Assembly (NCBI GenBank): GCA_964436765.1
Contig: CAYTEH010000023.1
Location: 1-23,361 of the forward strand
Length of the DNA: 23,361 nucleotides
Source of the DNA: CAYTEH01 sp964436765
GTDB taxonomy: Bacteria; Patescibacteriota; Gracilibacteria; Peribacterales; Peribacteraceae
Reading direction: 5' to 3'
The translations under genes were made by a program, and so were the position numbers. How positions within the stretch are numbered: position 1 is the stretch's first letter; each line of letters starts with the position of its first letter. The notes under the pieces are model-generated. The model was not told the origin of the DNA, ran no database searches, and saw only the letters and a list, made by a program, of their open reading frames with translations. Positions 14,211 through 20,114 of this stretch are shown in pieces.

Positions 14211-14389
14211 TTGAAGACAACTGCGATTTCAGCATGGAATAGGAATTGACGGAAGTACGTATTTTCTGTGTAAAGTTTCCCTTGAGAAGATCTGAAGTTT
14301 ACATTTTTGGCTCTGGATACATAAAAATGAACGACGGATACCGTCATCATCTTCCATGCCAAATTTAGTCGACGTTGATCAAAATGGCC
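14211..14389. other. Intergenic stretch without a supported gene
   Basis: More AT-rich than its flanks. It contains TTGACG near 14247, a weak possible -35, and a 13-codon ATG frame near 14328 that covers a small GACGGA/CCGTC-type repeat. Nothing here is supported as a gene. It may hold the terminator of the Cys-rich gene, but no strong hairpin was found. Confidence 0.4.
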
Positions 14390-14417
14390 TTGCGGGTGGT
14401 TTTATGACCCTTACAAT
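14390..14417 (+). promoter_or_regulatory. Promoter of the histone gene
   Basis: TTGCGG (14390-14395), a 16-nt spacer and TACAAT (14412-14417). The predicted start is near 14424, giving a pyrimidine-rich leader of about 26 nt with no Shine-Dalgarno site. Confidence 0.5.
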
Positions 14418-14449
14418 CCATCCTGTTCTTATTTCTTACCCCTTTTCCC

Positions 14450-14620
14450 ATGAGTTACGTCGTAGCATCCGCGATCAAGGACATGCTCAAGAAGCTCGGC
14501 ATGATGACCGCCGGCGATTTCCCCGAGGCCGCTTCCGCTGCCATGGAGGAAATGCTCAAGAAGGCCGCGCACCGCGCCAAGGAGAACGGCCGCGTCACGG
14601 TCCGTCCTTGCGATCTTTGA
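14450..14620 (+). CDS. Bacterial histone (single histone fold, short alpha3)
   Basis: DNA-binding chromatin protein; 56 aa from the ATG at 14450 to the TGA at 14618-14620. Helix alpha1 is about residues 3-15 (VVASAIKDMLKKL), then loop L1 with GMMTAGD, and a long alpha2 about 22-46 (FPEAASAAMEEMLKKAAHRA in its core). Loop L2 follows and a truncated alpha3: NGRVTVRPCDL at 46-56. The R.TV...DL ending is the hallmark of histone folds (R48-T50 pair and the D55 that caps it). A minimal alpha3 is typical of the bacterial histones described in Bdellovibrio and Leptospira relatives, as opposed to archaeal HMf, which continues about 10 residues more. It is not a DUF1931 doublet because there is only one fold. 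It has its own promoter and a strong terminator. Family identity is from motif recognition, without a search. Confidence 0.85.
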   Translation: MSYVVASAIKDMLKKLGMMTAGDFPEAASAAMEEMLKKAAHRAKENGRVTVRPCDL

Positions 14621-14641
14621 TTCTGTGATCAAACAAGAAAG

Positions 14642-14669
14642 GCGTCCTCCATAAGAGGGCGCTTTTTTT
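14642..14669. terminator. Rho-independent terminator of the histone gene, probably bidirectional
   Basis: GCGTCCTC (14642-14649) pairs with GAGGGCGC (14655-14662) over 8 bp with one wobble and a 5-nt loop, followed by seven T (14663-14669). On the minus strand the hairpin is followed by a T-rich stretch, so it can also terminate the convergent 43-aa gene if readthrough occurs. Confidence 0.9.
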
Positions 14670-14673
14670 GTAC

Positions 14674-14805
14674 TTACTGCGCGTCGGCAATGCCGCTCTC
14701 CAGTTGTGCCTTCATGTACGTCATCTGCGCCGTCACTGCCGTTGCCGTGAGGGCGAGGATGAAGACGAGGGCGAAGAGGACTGTCCAATTCGATCGCGAG
14801 AGCAT
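14674..14805 (-). CDS. Single-span membrane microprotein, 43 aa
   Basis: ATG at 14805 on the minus strand; stop at 14674-14676. A short polar N-terminus (MLSRSNW) leads into one hydrophobic helix (TVLFALVFILALTATAVTA, about residues 8-26) and a polar C-terminus with MTYMKAQLESGIADAQ. The start is chosen because TATTCT lies exactly 6 nt upstream, the same leaderless geometry as other genes; upstream in-frame codons to 14892 would run through the C-rich repeat. It converges on the histone gene across a shared terminator. Not recognised; it could be a small anchor or regulatory membrane peptide. Confidence 0.6.
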   Translation of the reverse strand: MLSRSNWTVLFALVFILALTATAVTAQMTYMKAQLESGIADAQ

Positions 14806-14811
14806 GAGGTG

Positions 14812-14817
14812 AGAATA
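14812..14817 (-). promoter_or_regulatory. -10 box of the 43-aa gene
   Basis: TATTCT on the minus strand, 6 nt before the ATG at 14805. A CCCTAG-rich arm of repeat copy B lies just upstream. Confidence 0.55.
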
Positions 14818-14824
14818 CGCCCTG

Positions 14825-14930
14825 GATAGGGCTAGGGCTAGGGTCAGGGCTTGGTCAGATGTGAGTGCTCTTAGAAAAGACCGCTCGATCAATTTTTCAT
14901 TCCTAACCCTAGCCCTAATCCTAGCCCCCC
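14825..14930. repeat. Paired telomere-like repeat element, copy B
   Basis: The left arm (14825-14853) is G-rich on the plus strand with four GGG tracts separated by CTA, CTA and TCA. The right arm (14902-14930) is C-rich (CCTAACCCTAGCCCTAATCC and onward). The spacer is about 48 nt. The left arm is the upstream region of the minus-strand 43-aa gene. The right arm faces no visible plus-strand gene. Confidence 0.75.
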
Positions 14931-14956
14931 TTCGCCTGTCTCTTCAATTCTGCATC

Positions 14957-15140
14957 TGCCTCGGTACGCCCGCCGCTCCGCGACGGGCTACTCGGCATGA
15001 CAACTATAGTCGTGATTGACGCTTTAACTCGGCGTCGATGAACATTTGTGCCTCGGTACGCCCGCCGCTCCGCGACGGGCTACTCGGCATGACAACTATA
15101 GTCGTGATTGACGCTTTAACTCGGCGTCGATGAACATTTG
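14957..15140. repeat. Perfect 92-bp tandem duplication covering the prfB 3' end
   Basis: 14957-15048 and 15049-15140 appear identical base for base. Each unit contains the last 45 nt of prfB (14 codons plus stop) and 47 nt downstream, including a hairpin (GCCCGTCGC/GCGGCGGGC on the minus strand, at 14968-14988 and 15060-15080) that works as G-U-containing RNA in the prfB direction. The outer bases TGCC...GGCA are also partly complementary, making it REP-like. The downstream unit carries an extra, probably silent, prfB tail. It may be a recent duplication or an assembly artefact. Confidence 0.9.
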
Positions 15141-16182
15141 GATATCACCATCCAGTACCGCGTCCGGATTGCTCGTCTCCACATCGGTCCTGAGGTCCTT
15201 CACCATCTTGTACGGGTGCAGAACGTAGCTCCTGATCTGCTGCCCGAAGTCGGCGCTCTGCGTGGCGCCCTTCAGTTCTTTCTTCTGCGCCGCCTCCTCG
15301 CTGCGCTGCTTCTCCAGCAGTTTCGCGCGGAGCATGTTCATCGCCTGGATGCGGTTCTGAAGCTGCGAGCGTTCCACCTGGCACGACACCACGAAGCCCG
15401 TGGGCAGGTGCGTGATGCGGATGGCGCTCTCCACCTTGTTCACGTTCTGGCCGCCCGCGCCGCCGCTGCGGAAGGTATCGATCCTGAGGTCGTTCATGTT
15501 GATGGGCACCTCGTCGCTCTCCTCGATCTCGGGCAGCACTTCCACCAGCGCGAAGCTCGTCTGGCGCAGGCCCTTGGCGCCGAAGGGCGAAATCCTGACG
15601 AGGCGGTGCGTGCCCTTCTCGCATTTCAGGTTCCCGTACGCCATCTCGCCTTTCACGTGGAAGGTCGCCGTCTTGATGCCTGCCTCCGCGCCGTCGGTCT
15701 TCTCCAGCAGCTCGGCCTTCCAGCCCATGCGTTCCGCGTACCGCAGGTACATGCGCACGAGGATCGCGGCCCAGTCCTGCGCCTCGGTGCCGCCCGCGCC
15801 GCCGGAGATTGTCAGGTAGCAGTTGAGCGCATCGAACTCGCCGCCCAGGTACAGCTGCTTCTCCTGCTCCTTCCAGCGCGCATCGAGCGTGGCATATTGC
15901 TTTTCCAGTTCCGGCAGATCCGAGGGATCCGAGATGTGCGCGATCTCGATCAGGTCTTTCACCTCCGCGGCCATCGCCGCCACGGGTTCCCACTGTTTGC
16001 GCAGGATTTTCAGTTGCGTGAAGAGGCTCTGCGCTCGCTTTTGATCACTCCAAATATCGGGACTCTGCGTGTCCGCATCCAGTTTCGCGATCTGTGCTGG
16101 GATTCCTTTGCCCTCAAAGAGAGTCCTTGCCCGTGTTGATGGCCGACATGAGGTCGCTCAGTTTTTGGAGCAGTTCGTCCAC
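15096..16182 (-). CDS. prfB: Peptide chain release factor 2 with programmed +1 frameshift
   Basis: Recognises UGA/UAA and releases nascent peptides at the ribosome. The first frame runs from the GTG at 16182 for 22 codons to CTT TGA (TGA at 16114-16116). Shifting +1 at CTT continues in the frame that reads EGKGIPAQ... and on to the TAG at 15096, for about 361 aa in total, close to the usual 365. Seen: ISPF at about residues 197-200, the stop-codon recognition region where RF2 has SPF, and GGAGGQ ending at about 245, the peptidyl-hydrolase GGQ. The upstream AAGGAC three bases before CTT mimics the internal Shine-Dalgarno of the E. coli site. The first start is supported only by frame and family length; TACCCC lies 7 nt before it as a weak -10. 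The 3' end is inside the 92-bp duplication. RF2 presence agrees with UGA as stop. Confidence 0.93.
16113..16128 (-). promoter_or_regulatory. prfB programmed +1 frameshift site
   Basis: On the minus strand the order is AAGGAC, TCT, CTT, TGA, G. The slippery CTT-T followed by TGA, with a purine-rich anti-Shine-Dalgarno target at the same distance as in E. coli prfB, allows RF2 to autoregulate: low RF2 slows termination at UGA and promotes the shift. Confidence 0.88.
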
Positions 16183-16189
16183 GGGAAAG

Positions 16190-16267
16190 GGGGTAGGGGA
16201 TTAGGACTAGGGCTAGGGTAACCGATACCTCTCAAAATCCCTAATCCGAGCCCTAGCCCTAGCCCTT
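16190..16267. repeat. Paired telomere-like repeat element, copy C
   Basis: The left arm (16190-16219) is G-rich on the plus strand and includes ATTAGGACTAGGGCTAGGG. The right arm (16238-16267) is C-rich and includes CCGAGCCCTAGCCCTAGCCC. They form an inverted pair with a spacer of about 18 nt. The element fills the space between divergent prfB and the PilN-like gene. Confidence 0.75.
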
Positions 16268-16276
16268 CTTTTACGC

Positions 16277-16282
16277 TATACT
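16277..16282 (+). promoter_or_regulatory. -10 box of the PilN-like gene
   Basis: TATACT ends 16 nt before the ATG at 16299, giving a leader of about 10 nt. The C-rich arm of repeat copy C ends 9 nt upstream in the place of a -35. Confidence 0.55.
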
Positions 16283-16298
16283 GTCTAGAAAACATCCT

Positions 16299-16901
16299 AT
16301 GCATTCCACAGACGTTTCTTCGTCCTCCGCAGGCGCCGTTGCAGGAATATTGAACCGCACTGCCGTGCCGTTTTTCCTGTTCGCGACGGTGCTCCTCGGG
16401 CTCCTCACCGCGTCCAGGTATTTCATTCTCCCGCGTTTCGCGTTGGTGGAGGTGAGCGGCGAGCGCTACGACGCCGACGGCATTGCCAGTTACAAGACCA
16501 CGCTGGAGGCGCAGATCGCCGAGAAGGAGGACGAGCGCAAAGAGCACGTGCTCTCGGTGTACGATTCGCGCTACTACTTCCTGAAGAACGAGCGCGCGCG
16601 TCAGCTGCCGCTCGACCGCGTCCGCTCCATGATTTCGTCACAAGCGAAACTGGTGGCCGACGAGGCGAGCGCCGAGATTCTGCTGGATGCCATGACGTAC
16701 GATCTCGTGGCGAAGAAAGTAACCATCCGAGGCGACGTCCGCGGCGCAAGCACCCGCAGCATGACGGTGCTCGCGTCGTTCGTGGAAAGCCTTCGGACAT
16801 CCGGCCTCGTGAAGGACATCGAGATGCCGCGCTTCATCCGCGCCGAAGACCCGGGTATCGGTCTCCACTCGCCGTTCTCGTTCGCCATTTTCCTCCAATG
16901 A
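16299..16901 (+). CDS. PilN-like membrane protein, 200 aa
   Basis: A short cytoplasmic N-terminus, one membrane helix at about residues 24-44 (PFFLFATVLLGLLTASRYF), a charged coiled-coil-like segment at about 65-100 (KTTLEAQIAEKEDERKEHVL), then a compact C-terminal domain with VTIRGDVRGASTRSMTVLAS and SGLVKDIEMP, ending in FSFAIFLQ. This order, with a beta-strand, a helix named by 'FVESLRTSGLVKDI' and a last strand, is the layout of PilN-type type IV pilus inner-membrane proteins. Identity is inferred from architecture only. Its stop overlaps the start of the next gene by ATGA, so the two are translationally coupled. Other single-pass periplasmic proteins could look the same. Confidence 0.5.
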   Translation: MHSTDVSSSSAGAVAGILNRTAVPFFLFATVLLGLLTASRYFILPRFALVEVSGERYDADGIASYKTTLEAQIAEKEDERKEHVLSVYDSRYYFLKNERARQLPLDRVRSMISSQAKLVADEASAEILLDAMTYDLVAKKVTIRGDVRGASTRSMTVLASFVESLRTSGLVKDIEMPRFIRAEDPGIGLHSPFSFAIFLQ

Positions 16902-17776
16902 AACGCACTCTCTTCCTGACGGGCCTCATGGTCACCGGCGTGCTGATGCTCGGCGCGTCGGTACACCTGATGACCGCGCACCTGCAGTCGCTCCGCGACA
17001 TGCGCGACGTCTCGTTGCCGCTCGCAGCGACGCTCCCAACCCTCGAGCACCGTCTCGATGTGCTCGCGAAGCAGGTGGAGCTCTCCGAACTCCAGGCGCA
17101 GCTCCGCACCGGGTCGCCCGAGGAATCCATGCGGCTCTACGTGCTGCCCTCTGCCGGAGCCGATACTCGCACGCTCGCGCTCCTCGATGTGACCGCATCG
17201 CTGCTCACCCAGCAGGGGATGCTCAAGGGCATGTCCGAGATCGAGGTGGGGGAGCCGGTTCCCGTCGTGGGCGTCCCCGTCGACGACCACGTGACCGATA
17301 CGCTCATGGGCCGCACCTACACCTTCACCGCGCGACTGAACGAACAGGGCCTCACCCAGTTCCTCCAGCTCATCGACCTCTCCGGCTTCCTCACCGTCGG
17401 CGACGCCCTCAGTGCCGAAGAAACCGGCCGCCTCTTCACGCTCACGGAACTCGAAGACTACGCCGGCATCGTTCCTCTGGAAAAGTTCCTCTCGACCGAC
17501 CTCATGGCCTACGCGCGCGAGCCGAAGCCCTATGAAGAGGCGCTGCTCCGGTCGCTCTCCTCCGAAGCCTTCCTGCAGGAGTTCCGCGCCATCACAAACC
17601 AGTCGCGCCTGGCCACCGCCCGGCAGGTGATCGCGGGTTCCTGGGGCAAGGCGTACGCCGCGCAGAAGCTCCTCCCCATGCCGTTCCTGACGCTGGAGAA
17701 GGTGGGTATGGACGACGGGAAAGACGGCTGGCACCGGGTGAAGATCGTGGTGAGGGGGTATGAGAGGGTGAAATGA
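16898..17776 (+). CDS. PilO-like membrane protein, 292 aa
   Basis: ATG at 16898 overlaps the previous TGA (ATGA). One N-terminal membrane helix at about residues 4-25 (TLFLTGLMVTGVLMLGASVH) is followed by a helical segment with LEHRLDVLAKQVELSELQAQ at about 50-70, and an alpha/beta domain with TYTFTARLNEQGLTQFLQLI at about 148-168. The last 100 residues contain repeated helices and end with VKIVVRGYERVK. Single helix, coiled coil and globular domain, translationally coupled to a PilN-like gene, suggest a PilO-type partner. No PilM or PilQ homologue is in the window, so the pilus role is inference. Confidence 0.45.
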   Translation: MKRTLFLTGLMVTGVLMLGASVHLMTAHLQSLRDMRDVSLPLAATLPTLEHRLDVLAKQVELSELQAQLRTGSPEESMRLYVLPSAGADTRTLALLDVTASLLTQQGMLKGMSEIEVGEPVPVVGVPVDDHVTDTLMGRTYTFTARLNEQGLTQFLQLIDLSGFLTVGDALSAEETGRLFTLTELEDYAGIVPLEKFLSTDLMAYAREPKPYEEALLRSLSSEAFLQEFRAITNQSRLATARQVIAGSWGKAYAAQKLLPMPFLTLEKVGMDDGKDGWHRVKIVVRGYERVK

Positions 17777-17779
17777 CGA

Positions 17780-17869
17780 AGGGCTAGGGCTAGGGTTAGG
17801 AGTGGAAGAAATGATTCAAGGAATATATGTGAATTTTTTACTAGCCCTAGCCCTAATCCTAGCCCTTTG
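17780..17869. repeat. Paired telomere-like repeat element, copy D
   Basis: The left arm (17780-17802) has three GGG tracts on the plus strand (GGGCTAGGGCTAGGGTTAGG). The right arm (17840-17869) is C-rich with CTAGCCCTAGCCCTAATCC. The spacer is about 38 nt and AT-rich. The right arm ends one base before the infC -35. The left arm faces the end of the PilO-like gene, with no minus-strand gene start. Confidence 0.75.
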
Positions 17870-17870
17870 C

Positions 17871-17898
17871 TTGACCGCTTCTTCTATTTCTCGTACCT
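17871..17898 (+). promoter_or_regulatory. Promoter of infC
   Basis: TTGACC (17871-17876), a 16-nt spacer and TACCTT (17893-17898). The hexamer ends 6 nt before an in-frame ATT at 17905, the exact leaderless geometry used by other genes here. Confidence 0.6.
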
Positions 17899-17904
17899 TC
17901 TTCA

Positions 17905-18471
17905 CATTCTTTCCCTCCTCTCCGTCTGCGCCAACGTTCCCGCTTCGACCGTCCCACAAAGCAAATTGAAAAGCGTCCCCGTATCAACGAACAGATCCGT
18001 GTTCCGACGGTCATGTTGATCGTCGAGGGAGGGGAGGCGCGCACGATTCCCACCACCCAGGCATTGGAGGAGGCGAAAGCGGCCGGGCTCGATTTGATCG
18101 AAGTGTCCCCAAAGGCCGTGCCTCCCGTCGTCAAAATCGGTGAATTCGGCCATTACCTGTACCAGCTTCAGAAGAAAGAGAAGCGCCAGCGTTCGCATTC
18201 AAAACAGGTCGAAGTCAAAATGCTCCGGTTCGGGTTCCGTACGGAGAAGCACGATCTGGAGCGCCTCGCCACGCGTGCCCGCGAGTTCTTCACCGAGCGT
18301 CACCTCGTCAAATTTGCGGTTCGCTTGCGCGGACGTGAGCTCGCCAACAAGGAATACGCCATCAACAAGCTGAAGGCGATCCTCGAGGGGCTGAAGGACG
18401 TCAGCGAGGTGGAGCAGGAGATCAAGCGTCAGGGGGACCAGTTCGTGGCGATTTTGCGCCCAAAACGCTGA
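17905..18471 (+). CDS. infC: Translation initiation factor IF-3, probable ATT start
   Basis: Binds the 30S subunit, blocks 50S joining and checks the start codon. The reading frame carries PRINEQIRVPTVML, EAGLDL-type AKAAGLDLIEVSP, the linker lysines, and a C-terminal domain with VKMLRFGFRTEKHDLERL and LRGRELANKEYAINKL; the end DQFVAILRPKR is typical. The first ATG (18013) is too late, because it removes the conserved RINEQIRVP segment. Two in-frame ATT codons precede it. ATT 17905 lies 6 nt after a -10 box and gives 188 aa; ATT 17965 gives a neat N-terminus (EKRPRINEQ) but has no promoter. AUU is the autoregulatory start known for E. coli infC. Identity is certain; the start is not. It is followed by rpmI and rplT. 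Confidence 0.93.
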   Translation, partial: HSFPPLRLRQRSRFDRPTKQIEKRPRINEQIRVPTVMLIVEGGEARTIPTTQALEEAKAAGLDLIEVSPKAVPPVVKIGEFGHYLYQLQKKEKRQRSHSKQVEVKMLRFGFRTEKHDLERLATRAREFFTERHLVKFAVRLRGRELANKEYAINKLKAILEGLKDVSEVEQEIKRQGDQFVAILRPKR

Positions 18472-18473
18472 AA

Positions 18474-18532
18474 GACGGACTACGGATTGCAAAATGCTCA
18501 TAAATGCCTATTTTTGTCATCCGTCATCCGTC
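18474..18532 (+). terminator. Imperfect long-loop hairpin after infC
   Basis: GACGGACTACGGAT (18474-18487) pairs at 12 of 14 positions with ATCCGTCATCCGTC (18519-18532). The right side contains the 7-bp tandem TCATCCG repeated. The loop is 31 nt and there is no T-run, so it is a weak terminator or attenuator candidate. Confidence 0.35.
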
Positions 18533-18553
18533 ATCTGGCTTGGAAAATTCCCT

Positions 18554-18581
18554 TTGCACCAGCTCTAAAGTGCCCTATACT
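18554..18581 (+). promoter_or_regulatory. Promoter of rpmI
   Basis: TTGCAC (18554-18559), a 16-nt spacer and TATACT (18576-18581). The predicted start leaves about 5 nt before the ATG at 18593. Thus rpmI-rplT can be transcribed apart from infC. Confidence 0.65.
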
Positions 18582-18592
18582 TCGCCGCCCCT

Positions 18593-18787
18593 ATGCCTAA
18601 GATGAAGTCCCACTCCGGCGCCAAGAAGCGGGTCCGCAAGACCGGCTCCGGCCAGTTTGCGTTCAAGCGCCGCGGCCGCGGTCACCTGCTCCAGCAGAAG
18701 AGCAAGCGCCAGAAGCGCCTGAACCGCACGGTTCTTGCACACCCCACTAACGTGCGCGCTCTCCAGGGACTGCTCCCTAACCTCTAA
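18593..18787 (+). CDS. rpmI: 50S ribosomal protein L35
   Basis: 64-aa highly basic large-subunit protein. Seen: MPKMKSHSGAKKRVRKTGSG at the N-terminus, FKRRGRGHLL in the middle, and the LNRTV-type C-terminus, all standard for bL35. Full family length. It lies between infC and rplT as in most bacteria, with its own promoter in the 121-nt gap after infC. Confidence 0.97.
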   Translation: MPKMKSHSGAKKRVRKTGSGQFAFKRRGRGHLLQQKSKRQKRLNRTVLAHPTNVRALQGLLPNL

Positions 18788-18798
18788 AAACCTGGTTC

Positions 18799-18819
18799 GA
18801 GGCGCGCGACGCGCACCTC
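18799..18819 (+). promoter_or_regulatory. GC hairpin in the rpmI-rplT spacer
   Basis: GAGGCGCGCG and CGCGCACCTC pair around a single base with one mismatch. It lies 23 nt before the rplT start. In several bacteria L20 binds an mRNA structure near here to repress itself; a similar role is possible but not shown. Confidence 0.3.
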
Positions 18820-18841
18820 GCCATGACATCCCCCTACAACC

Positions 18842-19189
18842 ATGCGAGTCAAACGAGGCATCGTCCGGCACCGTCGTCACAAGAAGATCCGCAAGCTTGC
18901 GAAGGGCTACCGTGGCATGCGCCGCACCACGTTCGTCAAAGCGAACGAGGCGGTCATCCGCGCCGGCGTGAACGCGTACAAGGACCGCCGCCTGAAGAAG
19001 CGCGATTTCCGCAGCCTCTGGATCGTCCGCCTCAACGCGGCTCTCCGCAGTCAGGGTATCCGCTACTCGCAGTTCATCAAGGAGCTGAACGCCAAGAAGA
19101 TCGGCCTCAACCGCAAGGTTCTGAGCGAAATGGCTATCAACGATCCCGCTGCCTTTGCGGCTGTGGTCAAAATGGTCGGGGTGAAATAG
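18842..19189 (+). CDS. rplT: 50S ribosomal protein L20
   Basis: 115-aa basic assembly protein that binds 23S rRNA early in 50S assembly. Seen: MRVKRGIVRHRRHKKIRKLA, the long helical YRGMRR...EAVIRAGVNAYKDRR, FRSLWIVRLNAA, and SQFI..L..K.I.LNRKVLSEMA at the C-terminus. Full family length. The spacer from rpmI holds a GC hairpin. The end converges on a patatin-like gene. Confidence 0.97.
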   Translation: MRVKRGIVRHRRHKKIRKLAKGYRGMRRTTFVKANEAVIRAGVNAYKDRRLKKRDFRSLWIVRLNAALRSQGIRYSQFIKELNAKKIGLNRKVLSEMAINDPAAFAAVVKMVGVK

Positions 19190-19213
19190 TGGAAGACGTC
19201 ACTGTGGTGTGGA

Positions 19214-19227
19214 CGGGGTGAGCCCCG
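19214..19227. terminator. Short GC hairpin between convergent rplT and patatin genes
   Basis: CGGGG (19214-19218), loop TGAG, CCCCG (19223-19227). There is no T-run, so its role as a terminator is uncertain. Confidence 0.35.
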
Positions 19228-19239
19228 AGCAGTCGAGTG

Positions 19240-20112
19240 TTATTTCTGTAGCAACGCAGTAAGTTCGCGCATGCTTTTCTCCGCCGCCTTCTTGCCGGCT
19301 TCATACAAGGTCGTCGCCTTGTCGAACCGGAAGGGGTTTTCTTTGAGGACGGGCCTGATGACGAGGTCGCTCATCTGTTTGTTCCTGATGATGCTCTGCT
19401 GGCCGTCCTCGATGTACTGCCGCCAGCCTTTGGGAAGGAACGCACGCACCTCCTTGTAGTCGGGGTTCGTATTGGTGGCGATGATCACGTCGGGGTGGTA
19501 CGTGTCTTTGAGTTGTTTTACCGGTATTGCGCCGAAGCTCACGAGGTCGATGAAGCTGTCGGCACCCACGTGTACGGGCTGGAACAGCACCGGCAGCGCC
19601 GAGGAAGCCATGATGGCGTCGATCAGGCGCGTCTCGGGCGGGAACACGTATTCCTCGATGCAGCGCGTGAAGTGTTCCGTGAAGTTCTGCTGTACGATCT
19701 TTTCCCACCGTACGGGTTCGATCACCCTGCCCGCGACGCAGATGAAGGGGATCTCGCAGTCGCCGACCGTTTTTTCCCCGAGCAGGGGGGCGACGTGCTG
19801 CTCCAATGCCTGCTGCAGGAGCCCGCCGTGCAGGCCGCCTTTGAGCGGCTTGCCGCCCAGCTTGAACGCGTTCACGATCGAGAGCGTGCTGCAGAGCTTC
19901 TTCAGTTCTTTCGCAGGATGTCCCACAGCCCACAGCGCACCGACGATGGCCCCCATACTGCTGCCGGCCAGGTAATCGGGCCTCAGGTGCTCGCGCTCAA
20001 GCACTTCCAGTACGCCGGCATTCGCGATGCCCCAGGCGGCGCCGCCGGAGAGAACGAGGCCCCAGGTTTTTTTGGAAGGGGACAGAAGGGACAGAGGGGA
20101 CAGAGGCGACAA
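19240..20112 (-). CDS. Patatin-like phospholipase
   Basis: Serine acyl hydrolase of the patatin/RssA family that cleaves lipid esters; 290 aa, cytoplasmic or membrane-peripheral. The oxyanion-hole motif is SGGAAWG at residues 22-28, the nucleophile elbow GSSMG at 50-54 with Ser52, and the dyad aspartate is probably D189 in SFIDLVSFGAIPV. The usual DGG/DGA after this aspartate is DLV here, a deviation worth noting. The start is a TTG at 20112; no other in-frame start precedes the catalytic core. The first 12 residues (SPL repeats) come from a 9-bp tandem repeat. A TATGAT box at 20130-20135 precedes it, with a 12-bp perfect palindrome at the predicted start site. Confidence 0.88.
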   Translation of the reverse strand: MSPLSPLSLLSPSKKTWGLVLSGGAAWGIANAGVLEVLEREHLRPDYLAGSSMGAIVGALWAVGHPAKELKKLCSTLSIVNAFKLGGKPLKGGLHGGLLQQALEQHVAPLLGEKTVGDCEIPFICVAGRVIEPVRWEKIVQQNFTEHFTRCIEEYVFPPETRLIDAIMASSALPVLFQPVHVGADSFIDLVSFGAIPVKQLKDTYHPDVIIATNTNPDYKEVRAFLPKGWRQYIEDGQQSIIRNKQMSDLVIRPVLKENPFRFDKATTLYEAGKKAAEKSMRELTALLQK

Positions 20113-20114
20113 AA
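20079..20114. repeat. 9-bp tandem repeat at the patatin start
   Basis: Four units: GGGACAGAA, GGGACAGAG, GGGACAGAG, GCGACAAAA. The period is a multiple of three, so unit changes keep frame and only vary the number of Ser-Pro-Leu-like triplets at the N-terminus. Confidence 0.75.

Noticed and set aside
14328..14369. 13-codon ORF upstream of the histone gene
   Set aside because: Too short, with no promoter at the leaderless distance and no recognisable motif.
14356..14628. 90-codon plus-strand frame near 14.4 kb
   Set aside because: It is the out-of-frame shadow of the 56-aa histone gene, with an Arg/Gly/His-rich, implausible product.
14825..17869. CRISPR array or real telomere
   Set aside because: The GGGCTA hexamers have no spacers, occur as short inverted arms in four separate promoters, and do not lie at a sequence end.
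18013..18471. infC starting at the ATG at 18013
   Set aside because: This removes the conserved RINEQIRVP segment of IF3 that is present in frame upstream.
18511..18536. TCATCCG tandem as a variable-number repeat
   Set aside because: Fewer than three full units, and it is explained by the hairpin after infC.
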